Of a stretch of 64,000 bases of DNA, positions 44,169 to 53,729 are shown piece after piece. Under the pieces are notes generated by a model. It worked only from the letters and a program-made list of their open reading frames with translations. It was not told where the DNA came from and searched no databases. Position 1 is the first letter of the stretch; the number at the start of each line of letters is the position of its first letter. This DNA is from Metabacillus litoralis (lineage in GTDB: Bacteria > Bacillota > Bacilli > Bacillales > Bacillaceae): positions 1 through 64,000 of the forward strand of contig NZ_VOQF01000006.1 of the NCBI RefSeq assembly GCF_007994985.1, written 5' to 3'. The translations under genes and the position numbers were made by a program.

Positions 44169-44900
44169 TTATACATCAACTCTTCTAAAATAGACAAATG
44201 AGCTAATAAATCCTACGAGAGAAGTAAGCGTAATTATGATATATGAAACAGCCGGATCATATGTCGGTAGAAGAGTATGATTAGAAATATCTCCTGCAGC
44301 TGCCCACGGAAATAACCCTCTATGCTCTGAACTTCCGCCCATTACATTTAACATTGTGATCACAATTGTAAAAATAATTGTTGGTACATAACTTTTTGAT
44401 ACTAAAGTGACAAATATAATCGGTGATGAGAGGACAAACAACAAGCCAGCACCGATACTAAATTGTTTAATTGACTGCAAGAGCAATTCAGAGTTTAAAC
44501 CTTTAAATTGGAAAATCAACCCTAGAACTACCGCTAAGCTCCATGCTACAAATGTTAACAAACAAATCCATAAAAACAACATGGTAATTTTACTTATCAA
44601 AAAGCTAGAACGAGATACTGGAATTGTTAAAAGATTTTTTAGCGTATCCTCTGTATACTCTCTGGTTATAAGATAAGCTGTTACAACACCATATAATGGT
44701 ACGCCTAGTACCAATACAGTATACAAGTTGGTTTGATAAAACAACTCATCAAATGCTACAATTACATTTGCTTTTGTTTGCATGTGTATATAGGAGGCAA
44801 CAACAACCATAAATGGCGCTACTGCAGCACCAATAATACTTATTAAAAACATCCTTGATCTTTTTAGCTTTAATACTTCTGTCACTAATAAATTAACCAA
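44169..44900 (-). CDS. ABC-2-type permease of peptide-resistance transporter
   Basis: About 243 residues with six membrane segments and the EVLKLKRSRMFLISIIGA N-terminus typical of bacitracin/lantibiotic-immunity permeases (BcrB/ABC-2 type). It starts at TTG 44900, eight bases after GGAGG, and overlaps the end of the ATPase gene by eight bases, so translation is coupled. It should form the membrane part of the exporter with that ATPase. Confidence 0.8.
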   Translation of the reverse strand: MVNLLVTEVLKLKRSRMFLISIIGAAVAPFMVVVASYIHMQTKANVIVAFDELFYQTNLYTVLVLGVPLYGVVTAYLITREYTEDTLKNLLTIPVSRSSFLISKITMLFLWICLLTFVAWSLAVVLGLIFQFKGLNSELLLQSIKQFSIGAGLLFVLSSPIIFVTLVSKSYVPTIIFTIVITMLNVMGGSSEHRGLFPWAAAGDISNHTLLPTYDPAVSYIIITLTSLVGFISSFVYFRRVDV

Positions 44901-45813
44901 TTGTGCCACCTCCAACTAACTTTGTGAAATATTCTTCTAGTCGATCTTCACTCATTGTTAATCTTGTAACTTCTATCTGTTGCTCGATTAGCATTTTATT
45001 TAAATTGCCTTGCATCCCTATATGTGAATAAATGCGGATAATTCCATCATCATGTACTTCATAATCTGTTATATCAAAATGTTTTTCAAGAAGCATCGTT
45101 GCTTTATTTTCATCGTTTACTTGAAATTCAAGGTATTTACGATTTCTTTTTCTAAGCTGATCAAAAGAAATCTCTTCAAGGAGCTTACCTTCATGAATAA
45201 TTCCCAACTGATCAACTAACTGCTCAACTTCTGATAAAATATGACTAGAAATAAAGATGGTCATATTCCTCTCCATTGCTAATGTTTTAATAAGCTTACG
45301 CATTTCCTTAATACCAATTGGATCTAAGCCATTTGTTGGTTCATCTAAGATTAATAGTTCAGGATAATGCAAGAGTGCCCTTGCAATGCCTAATCTTTGT
45401 TTCATTCCTAAAGAATAATTGCCAACTAGCTTTTTCGGTTCCTTGTGTAGGCTGACAATTTCTAAGGCTTCTTCTATCGCATTCTTTTTATGAACACCCA
45501 TAATTTTTGTATTAATTAGTAAATTCTCTTTTGCTGTCAGATTTTCATAAAAACCTGGCACCTCAACAATTGATCCAATTCTGCGTAATATTTGTTTCTT
45601 ATTATTTTCTAATTTTTCTCCAAAAAGCTCAATCTCCCCTAATGAAGGCTTTATTAATCCAAGAAGCATACGAATGGTTGTTGTTTTTCCAGCTCCATTT
45701 CGCCCAAGAAATCCATAAATATCTCCCTTTTTAACTGTTAAATTGAGGCAATCAACAGATTTTTGTTTACCATATTTCTTAGTTAAATCCATTGTTTTTA
45801 TAATTGTTTCCAT
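44893..45813 (-). CDS. ABC transporter ATPase (BcrA-like)
   Basis: 306 residues. Walker A GRNGAGKTTT near residue 37, signature YSLGMKQRLG near 132, Walker B LLILDEPTNG near 153, switch His in ISSHIL near 187. A C-terminal extension of about 90 residues follows, as in BcrA-type ATPases that protect against cell-wall-active peptides. ATG 45813 follows AGGTGA. Part of the regulator-kinase-ATPase-permease set; B. subtilis ycbL-ycbM-ycbN-ycbO has the same order. Confidence 0.88.
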   Translation of the reverse strand: METIIKTMDLTKKYGKQKSVDCLNLTVKKGDIYGFLGRNGAGKTTTIRMLLGLIKPSLGEIELFGEKLENNKKQILRRIGSIVEVPGFYENLTAKENLLINTKIMGVHKKNAIEEALEIVSLHKEPKKLVGNYSLGMKQRLGIARALLHYPELLILDEPTNGLDPIGIKEMRKLIKTLAMERNMTIFISSHILSEVEQLVDQLGIIHEGKLLEEISFDQLRKRNRKYLEFQVNDENKATMLLEKHFDITDYEVHDDGIIRIYSHIGMQGNLNKMLIEQQIEVTRLTMSEDRLEEYFTKLVGGGTIG

Positions 45814-45890
45814 ACCAATCACCTGCTTTCTATTAGCTTATGATCTTAGTATAAGCAGGAGTTTTTAACTGCCCTTTAACTAATTCTTAA

Positions 45891-46916
45891 CTATTTCTTA
45901 ATTGTATAACTTTCACTCTTAGGTAGTGCTATAGTAAAGCTCGTTAAAAAGAATGGCGTGCTTTTCACCCATATCCTCCCGTTATTTTTTTCAGTTAAGC
46001 TCTTTGCAATCGCAAGTCCTAAACCACTTCCACCAGATGAAAGATTTCTTGAAGAATCAACACGGTACATTTTTTCAAATACATGTTCCAAGTCTTCTTT
46101 TGATAAGCCTGGACCTTTATCCCATACTGTCAACTGATATTCACAATCAACATCAAAAAGTGTCACCCCTAACACTTTTCCTTGCTGTCCATATTGAATA
46201 GCGTTTTTAATGAGATTTTCTAAAATTCTTACAACACTAAATTGATCTGCTGTAATAGTACATGCAGAATCAGGAATTTCTACTTCTATCTTTATTCCTA
46301 GATTTTTTAGTTGCGGAAGAAACTCAATCAATATTTCTCTAGTTATTTCTGCAAAATCTACTTGTTCGAAATTCATCGGTAATTCATCAGCATCTAATTT
46401 TGCTAAATTAAATAACTCCTCGATTAAACACTTTAATTGAATTGACTTTTTTGAAACGATTTCTATGTATTCTTCCTTTTCTGTTTGTGTTGTCGCAATA
46501 TCATCCTTAATTGCGTCAATATAACCGATAATAGATGTAAGAGGAGTACGAATATCATGAGATATACTTGATAAAAGACTCTTCCTTGCCGCTTCAGATT
46601 TGATTTTATCAGAATGAAGATTCTCCAATTGTTCTATAAGCTCATTTAATGAAAAAATTATATCGTTAACAAGATGATCATCGTTTGCTAATAGTCTGGT
46701 ATGGAAATGACCCTTTTTAGCTCGCGTTAATTCTACATTCAATTCACTTAATCTTTTTCGGAATTTCAAATGGTTATTCAGTAGCGTGACTGAAATAACA
46801 TTTACGATTAAAAATAGTAAAATGGAGTATGCTTTAACATCTTTAAACATAATAAAAAGGACCGTCATTACGATCCACTGAAAGCTTAGCAATATTGTTA
46901 CTTTATCGAACTTCAT
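45891..46916 (-). CDS. sensor histidine kinase
   Basis: 341 residues. Two closely spaced membrane helices (about 10-45) with almost no extracellular loop, then dimerisation/phosphorylation helix with SSISHDIRTPLTSIIGY, and an ATPase domain with ENLIKNAIQYG, DKGPGLSKEDLEHVF and GGSGLGLAIAKS. The missing sensory loop is the hallmark of intramembrane-sensing kinases that work with peptide-resistance ABC transporters. It overlaps the response-regulator gene by 14 bases. Phosphorylates the neighbouring regulator. Confidence 0.88.
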   Translation of the reverse strand: MKFDKVTILLSFQWIVMTVLFIMFKDVKAYSILLFLIVNVISVTLLNNHLKFRKRLSELNVELTRAKKGHFHTRLLANDDHLVNDIIFSLNELIEQLENLHSDKIKSEAARKSLLSSISHDIRTPLTSIIGYIDAIKDDIATTQTEKEEYIEIVSKKSIQLKCLIEELFNLAKLDADELPMNFEQVDFAEITREILIEFLPQLKNLGIKIEVEIPDSACTITADQFSVVRILENLIKNAIQYGQQGKVLGVTLFDVDCEYQLTVWDKGPGLSKEDLEHVFEKMYRVDSSRNLSSGGSGLGLAIAKSLTEKNNGRIWVKSTPFFLTSFTIALPKSESYTIKK

Positions 46917-47622
46917 CTTTTTCACCTACAAACTTATAACCTATACCCCAGACTGTTTGAATATATTTAGGATTTGATGGATCATCCTCAATTTTTTTAC
47001 GGAGTTTACGAATATGGACCATAACCGTATTATCATCTTCTATATAATTGTTATCCCATACCTGACGGAACAGTTGTGATTTTGTAAAAACCTGTTCTGG
47101 ATGAGTCATAAATAGTCTTAGTAAATCCAGTTCTTTTGCAGTTAAGGATATTTCCTGATTATTAACAAAAACTGTATACTTCTTCAAATCAATCGACAGT
47201 CCTTTAAAATGTACAATGCCAGAAGCTTCCTGTTTAGTCAATTCACTCCCTAGAACTAGAAATCTCCTCATTAACGCTTTTATTCTTGCGACAACCTCAT
47301 TTATACTAAATGGCTTTGTAATATAATCATCAGCTCCAATAGTTAGCCCAATAATTTTATCAATTTCATCATCTTTAGCCGTTAACATTAGTATAGGTAC
47401 ATTCGAGCTACTTCTAATTTCTTGACATACTTGGATACCATCAATTTTAGGCATCATCACATCTAAAATCAGCAAATTGTATGTAGCTCGATTAAATAAT
47501 GTTAGAGCTTCTTCCCCATTACAAGCAACATCAACATGGTAAAATTCCCTCTCAAGATAAGCCTTCAGTAAATCTCTAATTTCTTTTTCATCATCAGCAA
47601 TAAGCACACGTATATTAGACAT
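46903..47622 (-). CDS. OmpR-family response regulator
   Basis: 239 residues. Receiver domain with acidic pair ADDEKE, phosphorylation Asp in LLILDVMMP near 53, LMLTAKDD and the switch Lys in YITKPFS. C-terminal winged helix (about 145-235, QLFRQVWDNNYIEDDNTVMVHIRKLRKKI). It heads the operon with kinase, ATPase and permease and probably activates the transporter genes when a peptide antibiotic is sensed. Confidence 0.9.
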   Translation of the reverse strand: MSNIRVLIADDEKEIRDLLKAYLEREFYHVDVACNGEEALTLFNRATYNLLILDVMMPKIDGIQVCQEIRSSSNVPILMLTAKDDEIDKIIGLTIGADDYITKPFSINEVVARIKALMRRFLVLGSELTKQEASGIVHFKGLSIDLKKYTVFVNNQEISLTAKELDLLRLFMTHPEQVFTKSQLFRQVWDNNYIEDDNTVMVHIRKLRKKIEDDPSNPKYIQTVWGIGYKFVGEKDEVR

Positions 47623-47898
47623 CTCTCCACCTGTTTCTACTAACTTATAATATCTACTACCCTTTTATTTTACCGTAATTTGTCAATAAATTAAGAGCTT
47701 AAGTATTCGACAAATTTCGATACTTGTATTAATCTCATCGTCTAAATTAATATTTTAAAGCATATGATAGCTTGCAGTATTGATGAATATCGACCAAATT
47801 ATTCTGCTGCTAAAGTCAGATTCCGCTGAAATTTACAATAATTAGTACTTCCACTCTATAAATATCCCTTTTATAATGACTGAATGGAGGTGAAGCGG

Positions 47899-48849
47899 AT
47901 GGCAGGTATTAAATATTTTGTGTTTTTCGATTTTGAAATGTTATGTTCTGATAAAGGAATGCCATATGAAAAAATGGAAGCCATTCGTTTAGGTGCAGTA
48001 AAATATGATCTTGAAACAAAGAAAATAGATTTCTTCGATCAATTTATTAAACCAAAAAATTCAGATCCTCTTTCCGAGTTTTGCAAAACGTTAACAGGTA
48101 TCCAAGATGAACAATTAGCTAATGCACATGATTTCAAGAGTGTGTTTGAAGATTTTGTAGAATGGATTGGCGGAGTAAAAAAAGCTCGATATTTTTCTTG
48201 GTCTACAAGTGATTTATCAAGATTGAAATTTGACTCAATTTATCATGAAATTCCTCCACGAACGATAAGAAAAATTGAAAATAACTATATAGACTTCCAA
48301 GCTACGTTTAAAAAGAGAGTAGCAAAAAGGAATGTAAGTGTTGAAGATGCTTTATCACTTTATTCTTTACCATTTATCGGCGAAGCTCACAACCCGATGT
48401 ATGATGCGTATAACACGCTACGTATTTATTTAGCATTCTTAAATCAACCAATTGAATCAGACATAATTATGCTAAAACAGTTTATCTTTAATGATGAAAA
48501 TGATCTTAGTTTATATAACTTAAAAGACATTAATTTCTATCTAGCACAGCAATTGGTGAAAGATTCTTCTGTCTTAAATGAGCAATTAAGAGATTTATAT
48601 CGACTGAAAGATGTAAAAAAATTAGTAAAGCCTTTAAAACGAATGGCTGAAAAATATCAAAATATCGTTGTGAATCGAAGCGGATTGTTTACTGAAGAAA
48701 ATATAGCTAGTGCGGAGATTATTATTACTTTATATGACGAAATTCTTTTTCATTATGAAGAACACTTACTGTATCAATCTAAAATTGTGATGTTCCATGA
48801 TCATCTCCTAAAACCACTTAATAAGATGATAGAAGAATCAACACTATAA
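47899..48849 (+). CDS. DEDDh-type 3'-5' exonuclease family protein
   Basis: About 316 residues. An N-terminal exonuclease domain of the DnaQ/ERI1-KapD type (first 185 residues) has FFDFEM for the DE pair and GEAHNPMYDAYNT for the His-Asp pair, plus a middle Asp in SWSTSDLSRLKFD. The remaining 130 residues are helical without a recognised domain. It could trim RNA or DNA ends. ATG 47899 follows GGAGGTG at six bases. Confidence 0.8.
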   Translation: MAGIKYFVFFDFEMLCSDKGMPYEKMEAIRLGAVKYDLETKKIDFFDQFIKPKNSDPLSEFCKTLTGIQDEQLANAHDFKSVFEDFVEWIGGVKKARYFSWSTSDLSRLKFDSIYHEIPPRTIRKIENNYIDFQATFKKRVAKRNVSVEDALSLYSLPFIGEAHNPMYDAYNTLRIYLAFLNQPIESDIIMLKQFIFNDENDLSLYNLKDINFYLAQQLVKDSSVLNEQLRDLYRLKDVKKLVKPLKRMAEKYQNIVVNRSGLFTEENIASAEIIITLYDEILFHYEEHLLYQSKIVMFHDHLLKPLNKMIEESTL

Positions 48850-48859
48850 TTAGAAAAAA

Positions 48860-48889
48860 GAAGGCTGGGAACAAAAGCAGCCTTCATTT
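48860..48889. terminator. bidirectional terminator
   Basis: GAAGGCTG / CAGCCTTC with a 10-base loop. A-run on one side and T-rich on the other. Confidence 0.75.
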
Positions 48890-49939
48890 AATTTTTGCTG
48901 ATAATGCATCATAAAATCCTTGTGGGTCATCAGGGCGAAGATGAACTTTTGTTACCTTTTTCTTAAAACCATACATGAATTTTGCTTCCATTGGCGCATA
49001 TAGCTCAATTTCAAAAGCTGGTTTTTCTTTAGTTATATCAGGTAGAACACAATCAAAAACTTCTTTACTTTCTATTGAAGATAAAACTTCAGGTCCTTCA
49101 TACGGAGTAACCGACTTGATGCATTCAAGTGGAACTGAGAGTCCCTTACCTAAACCTACTTGTAAATAAAGATGGGTTTTTGTTAGTACAATGGGATTCA
49201 AACGGACCGCTTGAATTTCCCCTATAAAATAAATCAAACCATAAATATTTAGAGCTAATGAAATATAAGCAATTATTTCATTCCAATTATGCAATAAAAA
49301 GTGTAAACCAACAGATTCAATAACAAGAGCATGTATGAGCATTATATATAAAGCGATCACACTTGTTTTTTGATGAAAAGTAAATATTTGCTGATCTTCT
49401 TTTGGTGTAACTCGTTTGGCTTTCCACGAAAATAAACTATAATAAAACATTGAAATTTCTGACGTTATAATATCTACTAAACGTGATGATGATTTTAAAT
49501 GACTTGATAAAGATTGTGCTATTTGATTTTGAAAGAATGGTACATCAATTTTTTTCATATATCTTATGATCGAAGGTAAATTCTTCACCAATTTGAAAAC
49601 AATATAAAATTCGACTAATAGAAATGCACCTTCACCAGCCAGAACTATATATTTTACAAATGAGTATGAAGACAAAAAACCATGAGGAATAATTAGTAAA
49701 GCTACACCATAGCCGGCAAATGCCAATGGAACCATATATTTTAATGAATACTTCTTTTTCATTAAGAAGAAATAAATAAGAAGTGGAATCACAAACATAA
49801 GATCTATTAATGAACCAAGAGCAACTTCACTTGGTAGCGGTTGCATAAATTCCAAACGATAAATAAGAAAATTAGAAATAACAATTAGTGCCACTAGAAA
49901 ACCAACTAATAACAAGTTCTTTCTTCGTAAAGCAAACAT
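48884..49939 (-). CDS. multi-pass membrane protein of unknown function
   Basis: 351 residues with about eight membrane helices in the first 235 residues, then a soluble strand-rich domain of about 100 residues ending KVHLRPDDPQGFYDALS. The tail looks like the short PH-like strand pattern found in several Bacillus membrane proteins. The family is unknown to me; Bacillus homologues have carried the misleading name beta-carotene monooxygenase. Single gene. Confidence 0.65.
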   Translation of the reverse strand: MFALRRKNLLLVGFLVALIVISNFLIYRLEFMQPLPSEVALGSLIDLMFVIPLLIYFFLMKKKYSLKYMVPLAFAGYGVALLIIPHGFLSSYSFVKYIVLAGEGAFLLVEFYIVFKLVKNLPSIIRYMKKIDVPFFQNQIAQSLSSHLKSSSRLVDIITSEISMFYYSLFSWKAKRVTPKEDQQIFTFHQKTSVIALYIMLIHALVIESVGLHFLLHNWNEIIAYISLALNIYGLIYFIGEIQAVRLNPIVLTKTHLYLQVGLGKGLSVPLECIKSVTPYEGPEVLSSIESKEVFDCVLPDITKEKPAFEIELYAPMEAKFMYGFKKKVTKVHLRPDDPQGFYDALSAKIK

Positions 49940-50330
49940 GTAGAACTCCTCCTTGCTTAATCCATTTATATCTTAATTATACCTTAGGTTCGTTACTAAT
50001 AATGGAAGGAGTATGGGAACTTTTTTACAAAATTATGTCTTTTTTATAAAGGATACTTTCCGTGAACTTTTTGCTTTAATTTATATAGGTAAAAATGCTG
50101 TTTATAAAAGGCTCTTTTCTGAAAGATTCTTTGCTAATTGACGTCTTTATCTGTTGTAACCAGTGTATTATCACATAAAAGGTGCAATTTGTAGAAGAAA
50201 AGATGCCACTAGACTTTATACAGAGTTATTTCCAGCATGATTCTAAAAGCAACAAAGTTTACGATAACAGCTCTATAAACATAAGTTATTCTTCTTCATC
50301 AATTTACTAGAAAGAAGCATTTACTAAAGC
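49940..50330. other. intergenic region containing MITE copy D
   Basis: No gene. The main feature is the element at 50110-50272; flanks are A+T-rich. Confidence 0.6.
50110..50272 (+). mobile_element. MITE-like element, family 1, copy D (163 bp)
   Basis: Ends GGCTCTTTTCTGAAAGATT and GTTTACGATAACAGCT. Flanking 8-mers TTATAAAA and CTATAAAC match at six of eight positions. It shares the GTAACCAGTGT, AAAGGTGC and GAAGAAAAGATGCCACTAG segments with copy A. Confidence 0.8.
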
Positions 50331-51626
50331 TTAGCAACAATCTCGAACCTCTGTAAATGTTTCATTAAGGATAGATAGAACACTCTGTATTTCATCTGAA
50401 TTAATAATTAGTGGTGGCGCTAAAACAATAGTGTCCTGTCCATCAAACGTGACTGATCTACATATAAGTCCTTTTTGTTGTGCTTTTTCTACAATTAATG
50501 GTGATAATGAGCTATTACTTCCAGACTTACATTCGATGGCCACCATTAAACCTAACCCTCTTACCTCTGAAATATTGTTCTGGTTGGCTTTTAACTTTAT
50601 TAATCCATCTAAAAGATGAGCGCCCATCCCTTTAGCGTTTTCTACAAGTTGTTCTTCCTCAATTAATTCAATGTTTTTCAAAGCAACTGCACATGCCATC
50701 GGGTGACCACTGTAGGTGTATCCATGTAATAAAGTTCCTGATGACTTCTCCTTAAACGTTTTAAACATATCTTCAGAAATTATAACACCACCGAGCTGAG
50801 CATAGCCGCTAGTAATTCCCTTCGCAAAGCACATCATATCAGGGACAACAGCATAATGGTTAATTGCAAACCAATCACCTGTTCTTCCAAAGCCTGTAAT
50901 GACTTCGTCTGTAATAAATAAAATACCGTATTCTGTACAGATTTTCTTAATTTCTCTAAAATAATTTCCCTCAGCAATGTGGACTCCTCCGGCTCCTTGA
51001 ACAGGTTCTGCAATAAATGCTGCAATGGTTTCAGGGCCTTCTTTTTCTATTAAATCTTTTAATGCTTCTGATTTTACAGAATCCACATGGAAGAAATCAG
51101 TTGCTAAAGAATTCGTGAAATCACGAAACGGCTTTAAACCAGTCGCACTTGTAGCACCTAAAGTAACCCCGTGATAGGACTTTGTTCTTGAAATAATTTT
51201 CTTTCTTTCTGGCTGCCCTTTAAGGATCCAATAATGTCGAGCAAGCTTATAGGCAGTATCATTTGCCTCAGAGCCTCCTGATGTAAAAAAGGTAGCTGTC
51301 AAATCTCCAGGTGATATTTCTGCAAGTTTAGCAGCCAGTCGTATGGCTGGTTCATGGCTGAAGGTAGCAAAACATGAGCTATAAGCAAGTTTCGTCATCT
51401 GTTGCTTTGCAACCTCCCCAAGCTCTAACCTTCCATGTCCAACATTCACATTCCATAATGATGACATACCATCTATCAATCTATTACCTTTAAAATCTTC
51501 AAGATAAATACCACTGCCTTTTTTAAAGATAAAGGTAGGTCCAGATGTTTGCTGCTGCTCAATCGATGATGTAGGATGTAAAAAATGCTTCTTATCTAAC
51601 TCCTCAAGCTCACGAATATCATCCAT
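50331..51626 (-). CDS. second class-III aminotransferase of the lysine island
   Basis: 431 residues of the class-III PLP aminotransferase family: TSGGSEANDTAYKLARHYW near residue 105, TDEVITGFGRTG near 244, Schiff-base lysine in CFAKGITSGYAQLGG near 275. It resembles beta-alanine/GABA/beta-amino-acid:pyruvate enzymes. It lies 49 bases downstream of the deacetylase gene on the same strand. Since the deacetylase step is expected to give 4-aminobutyrate, I infer that this enzyme removes that amino group, giving succinate semialdehyde; this is not shown by sequence. Confidence 0.75.
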   Translation of the reverse strand: MDDIRELEELDKKHFLHPTSSIEQQQTSGPTFIFKKGSGIYLEDFKGNRLIDGMSSLWNVNVGHGRLELGEVAKQQMTKLAYSSCFATFSHEPAIRLAAKLAEISPGDLTATFFTSGGSEANDTAYKLARHYWILKGQPERKKIISRTKSYHGVTLGATSATGLKPFRDFTNSLATDFFHVDSVKSEALKDLIEKEGPETIAAFIAEPVQGAGGVHIAEGNYFREIKKICTEYGILFITDEVITGFGRTGDWFAINHYAVVPDMMCFAKGITSGYAQLGGVIISEDMFKTFKEKSSGTLLHGYTYSGHPMACAVALKNIELIEEEQLVENAKGMGAHLLDGLIKLKANQNNISEVRGLGLMVAIECKSGSNSSLSPLIVEKAQQKGLICRSVTFDGQDTIVLAPPLIINSDEIQSVLSILNETFTEVRDCC

Positions 51627-51670
51627 TGTTTCATCACTCTTTCTCTAATATATTAAGTCATAAATCCCTT

Positions 51671-51710
51671 CGACATTAATCAACAAAAAGCGGGTCGTGA
51701 CAGGCACCAC
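51671..51710 (-). repeat. GTGGTGCCTGTCAC repeat, inside the 3' end of yodQ
   Basis: Carries the 14-mer GTGGTGCCTGTCAC and flanking ACCCGCTTTTTGTTGA. The same 14-mer occurs at 53698-53727. It forms the last dozen codons of yodQ, encoding a CGACHDPLFVD-type tail. Confidence 0.7.
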
Positions 51711-52974
51711 ACCATTCCACAACAGTTAAAGCAATAATTTCCGCTGCTTCAAACAGTTTATCTAATTCAATGTATTCATCTGGATGATGAGCTTTTTCTG
51801 TTTTTCCCGGACCAAAGACGATGGTTGGTGTTGCTGCGACATTTGTTAGTAAGCCACCGTCTGTTCCCCATGGAGATGCCTCAATTATGGCTTCTTCTCC
51901 TGTAACATCAATAACGCTACTTGATAAACATTTCATTAATTTATGATCTAAATCGATTGTTCCAGGAACCCATCTTGCCCCAAACCATTCTAATTCTACA
52001 GGATTATGGTCGAACCAGGAATTTTTCTCAGGTAGAGTTTTTAACCACTTGGTCATTTCGTTCTTAGCTTCTTCAATTGTTTCATCAGGAGAGACTCCCA
52101 TTCTACCTTCTAATTTCACTAAATCAGCTACTGATGATGGCCAATCTCCACCTTCAATTTTTCCGACATTAATAGGAATTGGGATTGGAATATTTTTATA
52201 AAGATTATCTGTAATTCTATTATTTCTATGTTTCTCTAACTCTCCAATGTGTTTAACCACATTAAAGGCATTTTCAATCGCACTTACCCCCTCATAACGT
52301 GTACCACCATGTGCTGAACGACCATGAACTGATATTCTAAACCATATTGAGCCTTGTTGCTTCGGGAATATTTTCATATTTGTAGGCTCAGGAATAATAG
52401 CTGCATCAGCTACATATCCTCTTTCTATTGCAGCTAGTGTACCAAGCCCACCACTCTCTTCTTCTATAACACTTTGAAAAATAACGTCTCCCTTTAACTG
52501 AATACCTAGTTCACGTATAGCAGTAATTGCTAGTAATAATGCTACGTTTCCACCTTTCATGTCAGTTGATCCTCGACCATATAGCTTCCCCTCAACGACT
52601 TTTCCACTGAATGGATCATCTGCCCATTGACTAACATCTCCCGCTGGCACAACATCGATATGACCATTTAAAATGATAGACCTTCCTCCACCAGATCCTT
52701 TTAATATGCCAACAACATTCGGACTATCTTTAAATTCATTTCTATCACAAGCAAAAAAGGGATGTGTTTGCAATTGAATTCCATCTGGTTCCCATATATC
52801 TATTTCCATACCTATTTTTTTAATCGTTTCAATCACGATATCTTGAGCGGCTTTTTCATTTTTTTGAGTACTACTAGCTTGCACTAACTTTCTTAATAGG
52901 TTAATACCATCTTCACGATTACTTGATAGCCATTTGTGTATTTCTTCTTTTAAAAGTTTTCTTTGTTGATCCAA
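51676..52974 (-). CDS. yodQ: M20-family deacetylase of lysine degradation
   Basis: 432 residues of the ArgE/DapE (M20) metallohydrolase family. NGHIDVVP near residue 98, GRGSTDMKGG near 131, EEESGG near 168 and the APWGTDGG-type region near 368 give the two-zinc site. In the YodO-YodT pathway model it removes the acetyl group put on by AblB, probably from 4-acetamidobutyrate. It starts at TTG 52974 behind GGAGTG. Its last codons lie in a dispersed repeat, so the C-terminus may have been rewritten by it. Confidence 0.82.
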   Translation of the reverse strand: MDQQRKLLKEEIHKWLSSNREDGINLLRKLVQASSTQKNEKAAQDIVIETIKKIGMEIDIWEPDGIQLQTHPFFACDRNEFKDSPNVVGILKGSGGGRSIILNGHIDVVPAGDVSQWADDPFSGKVVEGKLYGRGSTDMKGGNVALLLAITAIRELGIQLKGDVIFQSVIEEESGGLGTLAAIERGYVADAAIIPEPTNMKIFPKQQGSIWFRISVHGRSAHGGTRYEGVSAIENAFNVVKHIGELEKHRNNRITDNLYKNIPIPIPINVGKIEGGDWPSSVADLVKLEGRMGVSPDETIEEAKNEMTKWLKTLPEKNSWFDHNPVELEWFGARWVPGTIDLDHKLMKCLSSSVIDVTGEEAIIEASPWGTDGGLLTNVAATPTIVFGPGKTEKAHHPDEYIELDKLFEAAEIIALTVVEWCGACHDPLFVD

Positions 52975-52998
52975 TTGACTACACTCCTTTTTTGTAAC

Positions 52999-53661
52999 CT
53001 AGTGTATCGTTTTAATATTCTCTGAGATTAGTAAAGGAGCATTCGTTTTTATCATAACTTCCTCTATTGTATTTGGACTCATGATTTCTTTTAAAAGCAA
53101 TCCATGCTTTGTGACTTCTATCACAGCCTTATCTGTCATAATCATATTTACACATTTTTTTGCTGTTAAAGGTAATGTACATGTTTCTACAATTTTTGAT
53201 TCACCATTTTTATTGCAATGATTCATAACAACGATTACTTTTTTTGCTTTTTGTGCTAATTCCATTGCCCCGCCAATCCCCGGAACTCTTTTACCTGGGA
53301 CGATCCAATTTGCTAGATCTCCCTTCTCACTAACCTCAAGTCCACCAAGAATTGTGAGATCTAAATACCCTGAACGAATCATGCCAAATGCAGTGGAGCT
53401 ATCAAAGTAGGAAACTCCAGGAATTGTCGTTACAGGAAATCCTCCTGCATTACATAACATCGGGTCTTCCTTACCTTCTTCTGGAGATTTACCAATTCCT
53501 AAGATGCCATTTTCCGCATGAAACATTACATGTAAAGAATTTGGTAGATGATCTGGAACGAGTGATGGTATTCCTATCCCTAAATTCACTATCATCCCAT
53601 CCTGAATTTCCTCAGCTGCACGCTTTGCTATTCGATTTCTTATATCAATTTTTGAATCCAT
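52999..53661 (-). CDS. yodR: CoA-transferase beta subunit
   Basis: 220 residues of the 3-oxoacid CoA-transferase B family: GIGIPSLVPDHLP near residue 27, the glutamate that forms the thioester in HAENGILGIG near 49, and the GMIRSGYLDLTILGGLEVS segment near 93. Works with the alpha subunit encoded next to it, activating a keto acid from beta-lysine breakdown. The two-gene order alpha then beta is the standard one; the 68-base gap between them holds a dispersed repeat. Confidence 0.85.
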   Translation of the reverse strand: MDSKIDIRNRIAKRAAEEIQDGMIVNLGIGIPSLVPDHLPNSLHVMFHAENGILGIGKSPEEGKEDPMLCNAGGFPVTTIPGVSYFDSSTAFGMIRSGYLDLTILGGLEVSEKGDLANWIVPGKRVPGIGGAMELAQKAKKVIVVMNHCNKNGESKIVETCTLPLTAKKCVNMIMTDKAVIEVTKHGLLLKEIMSPNTIEEVMIKTNAPLLISENIKTIH

Positions 53662-53697
53662 ATCTTACTCTCAACCTCCTTGCCATCAGTTATTATT

Positions 53698-53727
53698 CGA
53701 CAAAACCCGGGAAGTGACAGGCACCAC
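53698..53727 (-). repeat. GTGGTGCCTGTCAC repeat between yodS and yodR
   Basis: GTGGTGCCTGTCACTTCCC directly after the yodS stop. The same short repeat occurs in the end of yodQ, so one operon carries it twice. I recall this word being common in Bacillus intergenic regions. Confidence 0.7.
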
Positions 53728-53729
53728 AA

